Below, piece after piece: positions 1 to 7,600 of a stretch of 10,050 bases of DNA. A program made the position numbers and the translations under genes. Origin of the DNA: Aureococcus anophagefferens (taxonomy: Eukaryota > Sar > Pelagophyceae > Pelagomonadales > Pelagomonadaceae); the NCBI RefSeq assembly GCF_000186865.1, contig NW_008705575.1, forward strand, positions 97,707-107,756, written 5' to 3'. The notes beneath the pieces are model-generated. The model was given only the letters and a program-made list of their open reading frames with translations. It ran no database searches and was not told where the DNA came from. Numbering within the stretch: position 1 is the first letter of the stretch; each line of letters opens with the position of its first letter.

Positions 1-299
1 TCGTCCGCGCGGTCGTTCGCCTCGCGCGTCGTCTCGATGACGTGCCTCTCCTTCTTGAGCGCGCTCTTCTGGTTGTGGCCGATCCAGTACTCGGCCTCCT
101 CGCGCTCCGTCGCGTTCGACTCGTTGTCGACGAACTTCATGCCCTCGGGCAGCTCGTTCTCCATGTCGCGCACGCTGGGCTTCTTCGTGACCTCCGGGTG
201 CGAGTCCCACTTGCTGTGGACGGCGTCGCGCGCCTTGCGCCGCGCGAGGTCCTCGTCCGTCGCCGACGCCGCGCCGTAGTCGTCGAGGATCGGCGCCAT
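1..299 (-). CDS. Hypothetical protein, N-terminal part (runs off left edge)
   Basis: An uninterrupted minus-strand frame starts at the ATG at 299-297 and stays open to the window edge, giving 99 complete codons and no stop. The start lies in a strong CCATGG context and the protein begins MAPILDDYGAASATDEDL. The translation has balanced, gene-like composition (many D, E, K, N), unlike the arginine-rich shadow frames here. It is hydrophilic, with no signal peptide or membrane segment. It contains a stretch ending in LPEGMKFVDN and then a charged, probably helical segment (EREEAEYWIGHNQKSALKKER). I do not recognise the family. It lies downstream of gene B on the same strand, with 194 bp between B's stop and this ATG. 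Seen: frame, start, composition. Inferred: that it is a real gene. Confidence 0.72.
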   Translation of the reverse strand, partial: MAPILDDYGAASATDEDLARRKARDAVHSKWDSHPEVTKKPSVRDMENELPEGMKFVDNESNATEREEAEYWIGHNQKSALKKERHVIETTREANDRAD

Positions 300-493
300 G
301 GCTTCGGCGGCGCGGCCGACGGAAGCGGTGGCGCTGGCGGCAGCTCACGGAGCTCGGTCGCTTCGGAGCGCCTCGCAGCTCGTCCACTCGAGGCGCCGCT
401 CGAAGCGTCCAGAACCCACCGAGCGCACACGCCGTCCGCACGCCGCCCCCGGGCCCGGCGCGCCGCCCCGGGACCTTAGAGCTCTCGCGCGCC
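300..493. other. Intergenic region between B stop and A start
   Basis: This 194-bp gap is flanked by the minus-strand gene B (stop at 494-496) and the start of gene A at 299. It must hold B's 3' end and A's promoter. The part next to B is nearly pure G+C and includes a 10-bp perfect palindrome, CGGCGCGCCG, at 456-465 within a longer run of C and G that could fold in B's transcript. I see no TATA-like box, no polyadenylation motif and no convincing coding frame. Confidence 0.4.
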
Positions 494-1827
494 TCAGAGC
501 GGCAGGAGCTTCCAGCGCGCGCGGTCCGCGGACAGGAGCGGCAGGTGGCGGACCTCGACGTCGCCCTCGGGCGCGTCGAAGTCGATGGTGACGGACTCGG
601 ACGCCGGCGTCGCCTTGACCGTGCCCGACGCCCAGCCGAGGTCCTCGCTCCACCAGTAGGACACGCGGCGGCCCGGCCGGAGCGCCGCGAAGGCGAGGGG
701 CGCGTCGCTCGGCGCGGGCCGCGGCGGCCGCTTTCCCGCCGCCGCGGCCATGAGGCTCGCGATGGCCGCGAGCTCCTTGTAGAGCGGGCCCGCGTGGCGC
801 GCGACGGCCGCGTAGCGCCGCGCCGCGGACCGGCTGCGGACGCAGTTGCTCGCGACGCCGTCCGGCGCGTCGACGAGCGCGAGCATGGCGAAGGAGAAGC
901 GCCGCTCGCGCCTCTCCCGGTCCGCGGCGGCCGCCGCGCCGTCGAGGAACGCGTCCTCGTCGAGGCACGCCGCGCGCGCCTCTTCGAGCCGGTCGAGCAT
1001 CCGCCGGTACTCGCCCTCGGGCAGGGGCTCGCCGAGGCCGTCGACGGCCCCGAGGGCGCCGTCGATGCGGTCGCAGAGCTCGAGCGTGCGCTTGAGCACG
1101 CCGAAGCACTTCTCCCGCTCGTCCTCCACGGATCCCAAACCGTCGACGACGTCGTAGGGCGCCAGCGGGTCGTCCTCGCGCGGCGCCTCGTCGTCGGCGC
1201 AGGGCCCGCACTCGACGGCCGTATAGGGGAACTCCTTGGCCGTGCGCCCGATGGCGACGCGCGCGTCCAGGTCCTCGCAGCCCGCGACGACGGCCGCCGC
1301 GGACCCGTCGTCCGCGACCTCGGCGAGCGCGACGTCGCAGACGACGCCCGTGCCGTCGTCGAGGAGCCGCACGCAGGCGCCGTACTTCTTCAGGTCGCCG
1401 ACGAAGGCGACCTGCGCCGCGCCGGAGAGGGCGTAGCGCAGGCGCCGCCTGGGCAGCAAAAGGGTGCGAAATTCCCAACTTCAAAGGCTCCTATCTCGGC
1501 CGATTCCCACTCGTTTCGGCTGATTCTTGGACGAGCGATCATCTCTCGGAACGCTCTCGAGGCGTGGGTGCTGTTTCCGAAACGCGCGCGCGCGGAACAC
1601 TCACGTTGAAGCGACGTTGAATCACCCTTTTGCTGCCCTGGGCGCCGCTTGAGGCCGGGCACGGGCATGAGCGCCGGCGCGCCGCCCTCGGGCCGCAGCA
1701 CGGGCAGGATGCGCTTCCGCGCCGACGCGGCGCTGCCCCGGTTCGCGAAGCGGCTCGGCGCGCTCCGCAGCGCGCCGACGCCCGCCACCGCGAGGAGCAG
1801 CGCGCGCAGCTTTGGGAGGCCTGCCAT
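494..1827 (-). CDS. LON substrate-binding domain protein with Tudor-like C-terminus (two exons)
   Basis: The model is complement(join(494..1448,1649..1827)), 1134 nt, 377 residues. Exon 1 starts at ATG 1827-1825. Residues 1-25 have a hydrophobic stretch (LRALLLAVAGVGAL), suggesting a signal peptide or bipartite plastid presequence. Residues about 39-67 read ILPVLRPEGG...PVPGLKRRLRYAL across the splice, matching the start of LON N-terminal (PUA-like) domains, which carry LPxLP and R-Y-R motifs. The domain continues through GRTAKEFPYTAVECGPC (127-143) and a helical part with FSFAMLAL...RSRSAARRYAAV. Residues about 317-376 (RRVSYWWSEDLGWASGTV..., then IDFDAPEGDVE, RWKLL) resemble a Tudor/Agenet-type barrel. 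There is no AAA+ or Lon protease domain, so this is a stand-alone LON-domain protein. The substrate is unknown and plastid location is a guess. The intron is introner 1, with an implied GC-AG boundary. Confidence 0.78.
1449..1640 (-). mobile_element. Introner element 1 forming the intron of gene B
   Basis: A 192-bp element has near-perfect terminal inverted repeats: left end CTGGGCAGCAAAAGGGTG, right end its complement with one mismatch. It is flanked by an exact 8-bp duplication, GGCGCCGC, at 1441-1448 and 1641-1648. On the gene's strand the intron would be 1648 down to 1449 (200 nt). It starts with GC inside one duplication copy and ends with the element's own TTTTGCTGCCCAG. Splicing there restores the codons for GLKRRLRYAL exactly. 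This fits the published model for Aureococcus introners (the element supplies one splice site, the duplicated target the other). The body is closely related to the element at 4872-5063, in the same orientation relative to its gene. It is non-autonomous, with no coding capacity. Confidence 0.85.
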
Positions 1828-1989
1828 GCGCTGGCTGATTTAATTTGCGCCGGAATTGCCACAGGGATGAAGCGGATGTTTACTCTATGTTGAAAAGCGC
1901 GGTCGACAGCCGCCGTCGGCGCCGAGGACCGCGCCGCGGCGCGCGCTCTGGAGGCGATCGCGGGCGCGGAAATTTATCGCAGCTCCAGC
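1828..1989. promoter_or_regulatory. Divergent promoter region between B and C
   Basis: These 162 bp separate the start codons of gene B (minus) and gene C (plus), so both promoters must lie here or overlap the 5' ends. The half near B is conspicuously AT-richer than the window (about 1838-1895, with TGATTTAATTTG and TTTACTCTATGTTGAAAAG). A second AT patch, GGAAATTTATCG, sits 12-23 bp upstream of C's ATG. These could be core promoter or start-site elements. The assignment rests on position and composition only; I recognise no named motif. Confidence 0.4.
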
Positions 1990-2796
1990 ATGGACGACGG
2001 ATTCCAGGCAGCCTGTGAATATGCGCAGAATGGAGACATTCAGCAGATGAAAGCATGGTTGTTGAGAGGCGGCGACGCTAATCAAGTCGACAGCCGCAAC
2101 TCATCTCTGGGCCATTACGCTCTCGCTGGATGCCGAAGCGATGACAGGTCAGACGTGATTCGATTTCTCGCGTCGCACGGCATGGACGTGAACGGCCGCG
2201 ACGTCTACCGACAAAGCCTCCTGCACAGCTGCCAGTTTCCGGAAGAGGCCGCCGCGCTCATTGAGTTAGGCACCGATGTCAACGCAACGGATATGCGTGG
2301 AGATACGCCCCTAGTCTTTTACATCGCGGTGCCGCATCACGGCCTGGAGTTAATCCGCCTCCTGCTCCGTCACGGCTGCGACGCGGCGGCGGTGAACGAG
2401 CGTGGTGAGGATGTGGCAGGGTGCGCTCGAGAGTTTTACGATGCCAACAAACTCGAAGCCGATGATCCCGATTTCGTCGAGGACGCATTGAGCATGTTGG
2501 CGACTGCCACCTTTCTTGAGGACGTCAAAGCCGCGGGCGGTTGGAAGGCCTACCTAAGAGCTCCCCGTGTCCAGCTCGTGCGCCTTCGGTCGCTCTGTGA
2601 TCGCGGCCGCGCGGCGCCGCCCTCCGTCGCATCCGGCAAGCTCCAACGGCTGCGGAACCTCAGCGCCGCGGAGGTCGCCGTTTTCGCTCGCCTCTTCGGC
2701 GCCCCGCCGCCGCGGACGCCGCGCGCATCGAGCGGCCGGCTGCCGAACGAGATCTTCTGGCACATCCTCGCGTTCTGGCGCACGGATCGCGACTAA
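1990..2796 (+). CDS. Ankyrin-repeat protein with conserved-looking C-terminal module
   Basis: Single-exon frame of 268 residues from ATG 1990 to TAA 2794-2796. Residues about 1-142 form roughly four ankyrin-type repeats, recognisable by phrases such as VIRFLASHGMDVNGRD, AAALIELGTDVNATD and RGDTPLVFYIA...LIRLLLRHGCDAAAVNERG. Ankyrin repeats are protein-binding scaffolds, so a partner-binding role is expected but the partner is unknown. Residues about 170-200 (FLEDVKAAGGWKAYL...VQLVRLRSLCDRGRA) and the end (GRLPNEIFWHILAFWRTDRD) form a separate C-terminal module. Its last part resembles the LP-x-E-x-x-x-x-I-L core of an F-box. If so, the protein could be a ubiquitin-ligase adaptor, but this is weak. 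There is no signal peptide or membrane segment. Codon use is clearly less GC-biased than the neighbours, suggesting a younger or differently evolving gene. It is divergent from B and convergent with D. Confidence 0.85.
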   Translation: MDDGFQAACEYAQNGDIQQMKAWLLRGGDANQVDSRNSSLGHYALAGCRSDDRSDVIRFLASHGMDVNGRDVYRQSLLHSCQFPEEAAALIELGTDVNATDMRGDTPLVFYIAVPHHGLELIRLLLRHGCDAAAVNERGEDVAGCAREFYDANKLEADDPDFVEDALSMLATATFLEDVKAAGGWKAYLRAPRVQLVRLRSLCDRGRAAPPSVASGKLQRLRNLSAAEVAVFARLFGAPPPRTPRASSGRLPNEIFWHILAFWRTDRD

Positions 2797-2833
2797 CACG
2801 GAGATGCACAAAAGGGGGTCGTTAGGGGAGCGG

Positions 2834-2859
2834 GCGCGCCGGGGTGGTCCCCGGCGCGC
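2834..2859. terminator. Perfect GC hairpin between convergent stop codons of C and D
   Basis: GCGCGCCGGGG (2834-2844) and CCCCGGCGCGC (2849-2859) are exact reverse complements separated by the loop TGGT. The stem is 11 bp. It lies 38 bp after the stop of C and 27 bp before the stop of D on the other strand, so it would form in both 3' untranslated regions. A role in 3'-end formation or in pausing converging transcription is an inference. The whole gap between the two stops is only 89 bp. Confidence 0.45.
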
Positions 2860-2885
2860 GCGCGGGGAAAACGGGGCCCGGCGGC

Positions 2886-3566
2886 TCAGACGGCGCCGAC
2901 GCCGGGCTGCGTCGTGACCGCGGAGTAGCCGTCGCCGCGGAACTCGCCCGGCGCCGGGTTCGCGCCGAGGCAGCAGCAGCAACTCGTCTGGCAGCAGCCC
3001 TTGTAGGAGCAGCAGTCGAAGTCCTTCTTCAGCACGTGCTTGACGTAGACGGCCTCCTGGTAGAGCGCGGACGCGCCGCACCAGTAGTGGACGCAGCAGG
3101 GCGAGCAGCACTGGCGCCGGAGGCCGTGGTTCCGCTCGAGCGTCGCGCGGGTCTTGGACGTGAGGATGGGCTCGAGGCGGGCCCAGGACGCGGACTGGTG
3201 GAGCACCGTGGCCAGGGCGCCCTGGAGGAGCGACGACGCGCAGGACCAGGCCGCGAGCGCCCAGTAGTTCGTCGCGCAGCGCGGCGTCGTGCAGCACAGG
3301 CAGGGGCCGCAGAGCTCGGGGTTGCCGTCGACGCCCGAGACGTCGAGGCGCTCCGCGAGCTCGGCCCAGAGGCAGGGCGTGCACCACGTCGCGTAGCAGC
3401 ACAGCGGCAGGTCCGCGGCGCAGCCGCAGTTGTCAAAGCAGCAGAGAGCCGCGGGCCAGTCCTTGTCCCCGACGAGGGGCGTCGAGAAGCCCGTGACGAC
3501 GCCCTGGACGACGACGACGTTGCCCGTGGGGGCCGGGGCGCTGTCGACGACTTTGGACGTCGCCAT
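2886..3566 (-). CDS. PLAC8-family cysteine-rich protein
   Basis: The minus-strand frame from ATG 3566-3564 to TGA 2888-2886 gives 226 residues. Residues about 37-171 fit the PLAC8/Cys-rich family: a leading DWPAALCCFDNC, then PLCCYATWCTPCLWAELAERLD, and later QCCSPCCVHYWCGASALYQE, the family's CC-x-H-x-x-C...C-A-L-x-Q-E style end. Here the usual second cysteine of that end motif is serine (GASAL). A moderately hydrophobic stretch, about 100-125 (NYWALAAWSCASSLLQGALA), may be membrane-associated. The tail (184-199) has a second dense cysteine cluster, DCCSYKGCCQTSCCCC. Family members act in membrane transport, metal tolerance or organ-size control, so no exact role can be given. I chose the MATSKVVD start because upstream codons (in-frame ATGs at 3755 and 3869) encode arginine/proline-rich low-complexity sequence. 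A longer protein is possible. Confidence 0.8.
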   Translation of the reverse strand: MATSKVVDSAPAPTGNVVVVQGVVTGFSTPLVGDKDWPAALCCFDNCGCAADLPLCCYATWCTPCLWAELAERLDVSGVDGNPELCGPCLCCTTPRCATNYWALAAWSCASSLLQGALATVLHQSASWARLEPILTSKTRATLERNHGLRRQCCSPCCVHYWCGASALYQEAVYVKHVLKKDFDCCSYKGCCQTSCCCCLGANPAPGEFRGDGYSAVTTQPGVGAV

Positions 3567-3907
3567 GGGGGCGCAAGGGGCCGGTCTTCCTGTCGCGGGC
3601 GCGCCGGGTCGGGCGGGGAGGCGCACGGGGCGGCGGCTTCGGCGCGAGCTCTTCGGCACCGGCGCGGCAATGCCGGGCGCTGCTCGATCGATGGTGCCGT
3701 GGACGGTGCCGTCGGTGCCGCTCTGGTTGACGATAGTGATCGCTTGCGCCGCCATACTCGTCGTCGCGACAACGCCCCCGTAAATATGATCTACGACACC
3801 GCACCGGCCGGCGTCCCCCGCATCGGCGCGCGCGCGCGCGCAAGCCGAAACCGCCGCCCGCTCGCTCACGAGACCGCCCGCAGGCCTCGCCCTACTTTAG
3901 CTCGTTT
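3567..3907. promoter_or_regulatory. Region between D start and E coding sequence
   Basis: About 340 bp upstream of both D (minus) and E (plus). It holds an AT-rich TATA-like patch, CGTAAATATGATC, at about 3779-3791, a (CG)n run at about 3827-3840 and small imperfect GGTGCCGT repeats around 3691-3720. A T-rich tract just before E (CTACTTTAG ending at 3900, and TTTTTGAGCAG ending at 3915) resembles an intron 3' splice site. It would fit a missing upstream exon of E, whose frame has no ATG here. No frame in this stretch looks convincingly coding. Confidence 0.35.
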
Positions 3908-4266
3908 TTGAGCAGCGGCAAGCACAAGCCGACGTCCGAGGAGGTCATCGACGCGCTCGCCGACATCAAGAAGAAGTTCCCGAAGCAGTCGCCCGAGGAG
4001 ATGGCCGCGAACCTGAGAATGAAGCGCGTACCGCCGCGTCCGCCGGGAGTACGGCGCCGAGAGCGCTCGCGTCGCCGCGAGAGGAGGCCGCCGCGCGGCG
4101 CCGCCGCCAGAGGGCGCCGCCGCGCCGCGCTCGCCGCGCGAGGACGCCGCCGCGCGCCGCGCGCCGCGCCGCGCCGCCACGAGCGACGCGCCGCAGGTAT
4201 CCGCAGTGGGTCCTCGAGGGCTTGAACTGGGCCGAGCTCTCGGAAAAGATGGGCGACGACGACTAG
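3908..4266 (+). CDS. Small hypothetical protein, start not found and frame disrupted twice
   Basis: Three segments in different plus-strand frames look like one protein. The first, 3908-4027, reads SSGKHKPTSEEVIDALADI and continues KKKFPKQSPEEMAANLRMKR, hydrophilic and helical. The second, about 4029-4196, reads YRRVRREYGAESARVAA and then Arg/Ala/Pro low complexity to TSDAPQ. The third, 4198-4266, reads YPQWVLEGLNWAELSEKMG, then DDD and a TAG stop. Each change skips one base (near 4028 and near 4197). The first frame is open back to 3740 without an ATG, and codon 3908 is TTG, so the true start is probably in an upstream exon. The middle is a CGCCGC-rich simple sequence prone to sequencing error. 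I do not recognise the family. It could be a real gene with assembly errors, a gene with odd introns, or a pseudogene. Confidence 0.42.
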
Positions 4267-4591
4267 GCGCCGGCCCGCGCGCTCCTCCCGGGAGAGGACA
4301 AGTAGAACTAACACCGATTCGCGACGACCTCGAGCGGGGCCCGCGGCCGCGCGGGACGCCGCCTCCGCGCGCAGCGGCGCTCCGGGGCGGCGCACGGCGG
4401 GCCGCCCGGGAACGCGCAAAAGAAATGCGCCGTCGGTTCTGCTCGAGGCCGCCGGGCCGCTCGAGCGAGAGCGGAGGCCGGCTCTCGAAATCCGTTGATT
4501 CGCCGTTGAAGCTCAAAGTAATTTGTTTCGCTCCGACTGAGCCGATGGGCTGCCATCCTGAGAGGGAAAAGGGCGACCTGGGCGCGCCGTG
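4267..4591. promoter_or_regulatory. Region between E and F with an AT-richer patch
   Basis: About 325 bp. The first part is GC-rich with no convincing frame. From about 4490 to 4570 there is a markedly AT-richer patch (GTTGATTCGCCGTTGAAG, then AAAGTAATTTGTTTCG, then GAGAGGGAAAAGGG) immediately before the proposed start of F. It is the most likely promoter/5' UTR of F by position. Short phrases recall the introner cores (GTTGAA-type repeats, GGAAAAGGG), but there are no matching ends or target duplication, so I do not call an element here. Confidence 0.35.
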
Positions 4592-4658
4592 ATGGGCTCG
4601 AGGACGGATGGGCTCGGCGGACGGATGGGCTCGCAGCGCCGCCTGACGGATGGGCTCG
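4591..4658 (+). repeat. Four-copy GATGGGCTCG repeat at the start of gene F
   Basis: The exact 10-mer GATGGGCTCG occurs at 4591-4600, 4607-4616, 4624-4633 and 4649-4658 (spacings 16, 17 and 25 bp), mostly inside a GACGGATGGGCTCG context. A partial copy, CCGATGGGCT, lies upstream near 4540. In F's frame the copies at 4591 and 4624 supply the in-frame ATGs at 4592 and 4625; the other two are read as DGL. The irregular spacing suggests a decaying short tandem array. Confidence 0.7.
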
Positions 4659-7600
4659 AGGACGGCGCGTACCGCGCCGCGGCGGCGCTGCGCGGCGCCG
4701 CCGACGACGCCGCCGACGCCCTCGCGCACGAGCGCGACCGCGCGGCGGCGGTGCTCGCCGCCGCCGCCGACGTCGCGCGGAGCAGCCTGCCGGGCTTCGG
4801 CGGCGACTCGCCGCCGTTCGGCCGCGACGCGCGGCGGCGGCGCACGTCCGTCCGCGCGGCCGCGTTGGGCACCGAGCAGGAAAAGGGTGATTCAACGTCG
4901 CTTCAACGTGAGTGTTCCGCGCGCGATTGTTCCAGAGAAAGCATCCACGCGTCGAGAGCGCTCCGAGAGATGATCGCTCGTCCAAAAATTAGCCGAAACG
5001 AGTGGAAAACGACCGAGATATGAGCCTCCAAGGTTGGAAATTTCGAACTCTTTTCCTGCCCAGGCTCGGCACCGAGCTGCTCCCCGCGGACACGCTCCTC
5101 CGCGCGGAGAAGCTCGCGGCCATGGTCAGCGGCTCCGGCGAGGCGCCGCGCATGGACCCGCGCCACAGCGCCGACGGCGCGCGGCTCCTCGCGCGGACCA
5201 TCGCGCGCGAGGTGGCCTACGACCGCGCCGTGCGCCGCGAGTACTGCAACCTCGGCATCTTCGTCGTCTACGTCGTCACGCTCCTGACGATGATCACGCT
5301 CCAGCGCGGCGTCGCGTCCGGGTCCGGGCGGCTCCAGGCCCTCGCCGCGCGGCGCACGTGGCTCGGCCTCAGCCTCGGCGTCACCGCGGACGAGTCGCGC
5401 GTCACGAACGAATTGGTGAACGTCACGGGCGTGCTCGCGCACGTGCGGCGCAACGTCGAGACCATCTTCGGCCGCTCGACCTGCGGCAACGGCGTCTGCG
5501 AGGCGCCCGACGAGCACCCCTTCTGGCGCGCGGCGGCCGACGCGCGCCACTTCGAGGGCGGCTGCACCTTCGACTGCGGCGCGATCGCGACGGTCGAGGT
5601 CGGCGTGACCTTCTTCGACGCGCACAAGTACCGCAGCGCCGCGCAGCTCGTCCGGGCCCTCGCCTACCAGGACAAGGTCCGGGGCTTCACGCCGCTCCAG
5701 TGGGGCGCCGTCGACGAGCGGAACCAGCTCCTGCGGACGCCCGCGGCGGGCTGGAACGTCTGCAGCCGGACCGACGCCCTCGCGGGCCACTTCGAGAAGG
5801 TCTGCGTCTTCGACGGCGACGTCTTCATCGACGGGCTGCCCTACCGGACCCTCGAGCTCGACGTCGACGACGCCGCGCACTTCGCGGCGAAGAAGACCGC
5901 GTCGCTCTACGCGGGCGACTGGGAGCTCGTCTACGCCTTCGCGAACTTTAGCTGGGTCCACCCGGAGACGGGCGAGGACGTGGTGCTCGCGCACCCGGCG
6001 CTCCGGGGCGAGCTCTGCGTCGGCGGCGCGTGCGAGCTCTGGGCCGCGTGCCCGAACGCGCCGTCCTGCGGCTGCCAGTTCGAGGACGGCGACTACGTCT
6101 GCTACGACCGCGACTACTGGAAGGGCTTCGACGCGGCGACGATGCGCCACGACGCCGCGGACGCGGCCGGCCGCGACGAGTTCGACGGCGCCTACGCGGC
6201 GTACCGGGGCTTCGAGGCCGTCGCGGCCTGGTGGGACGTGCCGCGGTCGCCCCTCGACGACGGCTCGACGGCGCGGTCCTGGCGGCCGAGCAGGTTCGCG
6301 CGCAACGGCCAGCACCTGTGTGCAAATCAACCAGTGAGCTGGGACGTCGGGGCCAAACTTGAGAATTCTCTAGCTCGGTCAAATCGAAGTCGATTCGGCT
6401 GATTTTTGGACGGATCGATTGCTCTCGTCGAGTTCTCGAAGCACAGCGAAAGTGCTCGTGTCAAAACATTCGCATACGCGCACATTGAAGTCGGGTTGAA
6501 GATTTGATTTGCACACAGGCCAGCACTGGTCGGGCGACTGCGCGGTCCACGATTTGCTGCTGGTGCCCGGCGCGGGCTTCCTCGGCTGGGCGGCGGACGT
6601 GCTGGAGGTCTGGGTGTCGAACGCGACGGCGACCGACGGCCAGGCGGCGCTCCGCGACGGCCGCGCGCACCTCGCCTACGTCTTCGAATTGGACGAGGGG
6701 CCCTGCGCGGAGCGGAAGGTCTTCCTCTGCGCGGACAAGCGCTACACCTTCGGCTTCCGGTCCGCGGGCGACGGCGCGCGCCGCGACACGACCCTGCTGA
6801 ACTACGAGCTCTATTTCGAGGGCGAGCTGCGACTGCGCGGCGCGGGGCCCGCGGCCGTCGAGGCCGGCGACTGCGGCGCCCTCGCGACGGACAAAGACGG
6901 CCGCTGCGTGGACCACAACGCGAGCTTCTGCGCCTACGGGAGCGACGTCGACGCGCCCGCCTTCTGCGACCCGGCCCGCGAGGCCTACGACGCGTCCCTG
7001 GCCTACGCGCGCGACCCCTACGGACCAAAAGCTCTGGACCGGTGCGCGCCGACGCGGACGTGCGCGGACTACGTCGCGACCTACGGCTACGAGCTGCGGG
7101 ACTGCGGCGCCGCCAACGCCTCGAGCCCGTCGGCGGCGCCGACGGCCGCGCCGACGGCGGGCGGCGGCGACGCGTACGTCGCATCGGATCCCATCGCCGC
7201 GTGCGACTTCTCCGACGGTTTGTGCGCGGGCTGGACCGGCGACGGCCTCGACGTCGCGACGGGCACCTTCTTCGGCGCCCGGGGCCCGAACCGGAACGGC
7301 GCATATTCCAAGGCGCCGGGCGACGCCTTCGCGGCCGTCAACGGCGCCGCGACGCCGAACGCGACCGCGACGCTCGAGTCGCCGGAATTTTCCCTCAACG
7401 GCAGCGCCTACGTGTCGTTCCTCTACAGCGCCTACGGCGACATCGCGCGCACCGTCGAGGCCTTCTACCTCGACGGCGGCGGGTGGACGCGGTGCTTCCG
7501 CGCGGAGTGGGATCAGGGCGCGCCGTGGCGTACCGCGTTCGCGGCGCTGCCGGCGACGGCGACGAAGGTCCGCGTCGCCCTCGCGGCGAGCGCCTGGGGC

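Noticed and set aside
345..1609. Long open frames on both strands across gene B (345-1484 minus, 545-1609 plus)
   Set aside because: They are rich in R, A and G, show no domain pattern and overlap the well-supported LON-domain frame. GC-rich codon bias opens the opposite and shifted frames.
2844..3911. 355-codon plus-strand frame opposite the PLAC8 gene
   Set aside because: Low-complexity A/R/G composition, and directly antisense to a recognisable cysteine-rich family.
4028..4196. A 169-nt GT-AG intron in gene E
   Set aside because: The phase is wrong: it would join to VSAVGPRG, not to the convincing YPQWVLEGLNW frame ending in DDD and a stop.
4197..4206. A 10-base GT...AG intron (gtatccgcag) to repair gene E
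   Set aside because: Far too short to splice. A one-base skip gives a better protein, so I treat it as a frame break.
4490..4575. A fourth, decayed introner upstream of gene F
   Set aside because: Only short resemblances; no inverted ends, no duplication and no acceptor-like terminus.
4908..4913. GTGAGT inside introner 2 (and its twin in introner 1) as the splice donor
   Set aside because: It looks like a strong donor but is out of phase with the downstream exon in both genes, whereas the duplication-start donor is in phase.
4903..6330. 475-codon minus-strand frame opposite gene F
   Set aside because: It is the mirror of the polycystin exon, with repetitive V/R/A composition and no motif; it also crosses introner 2.
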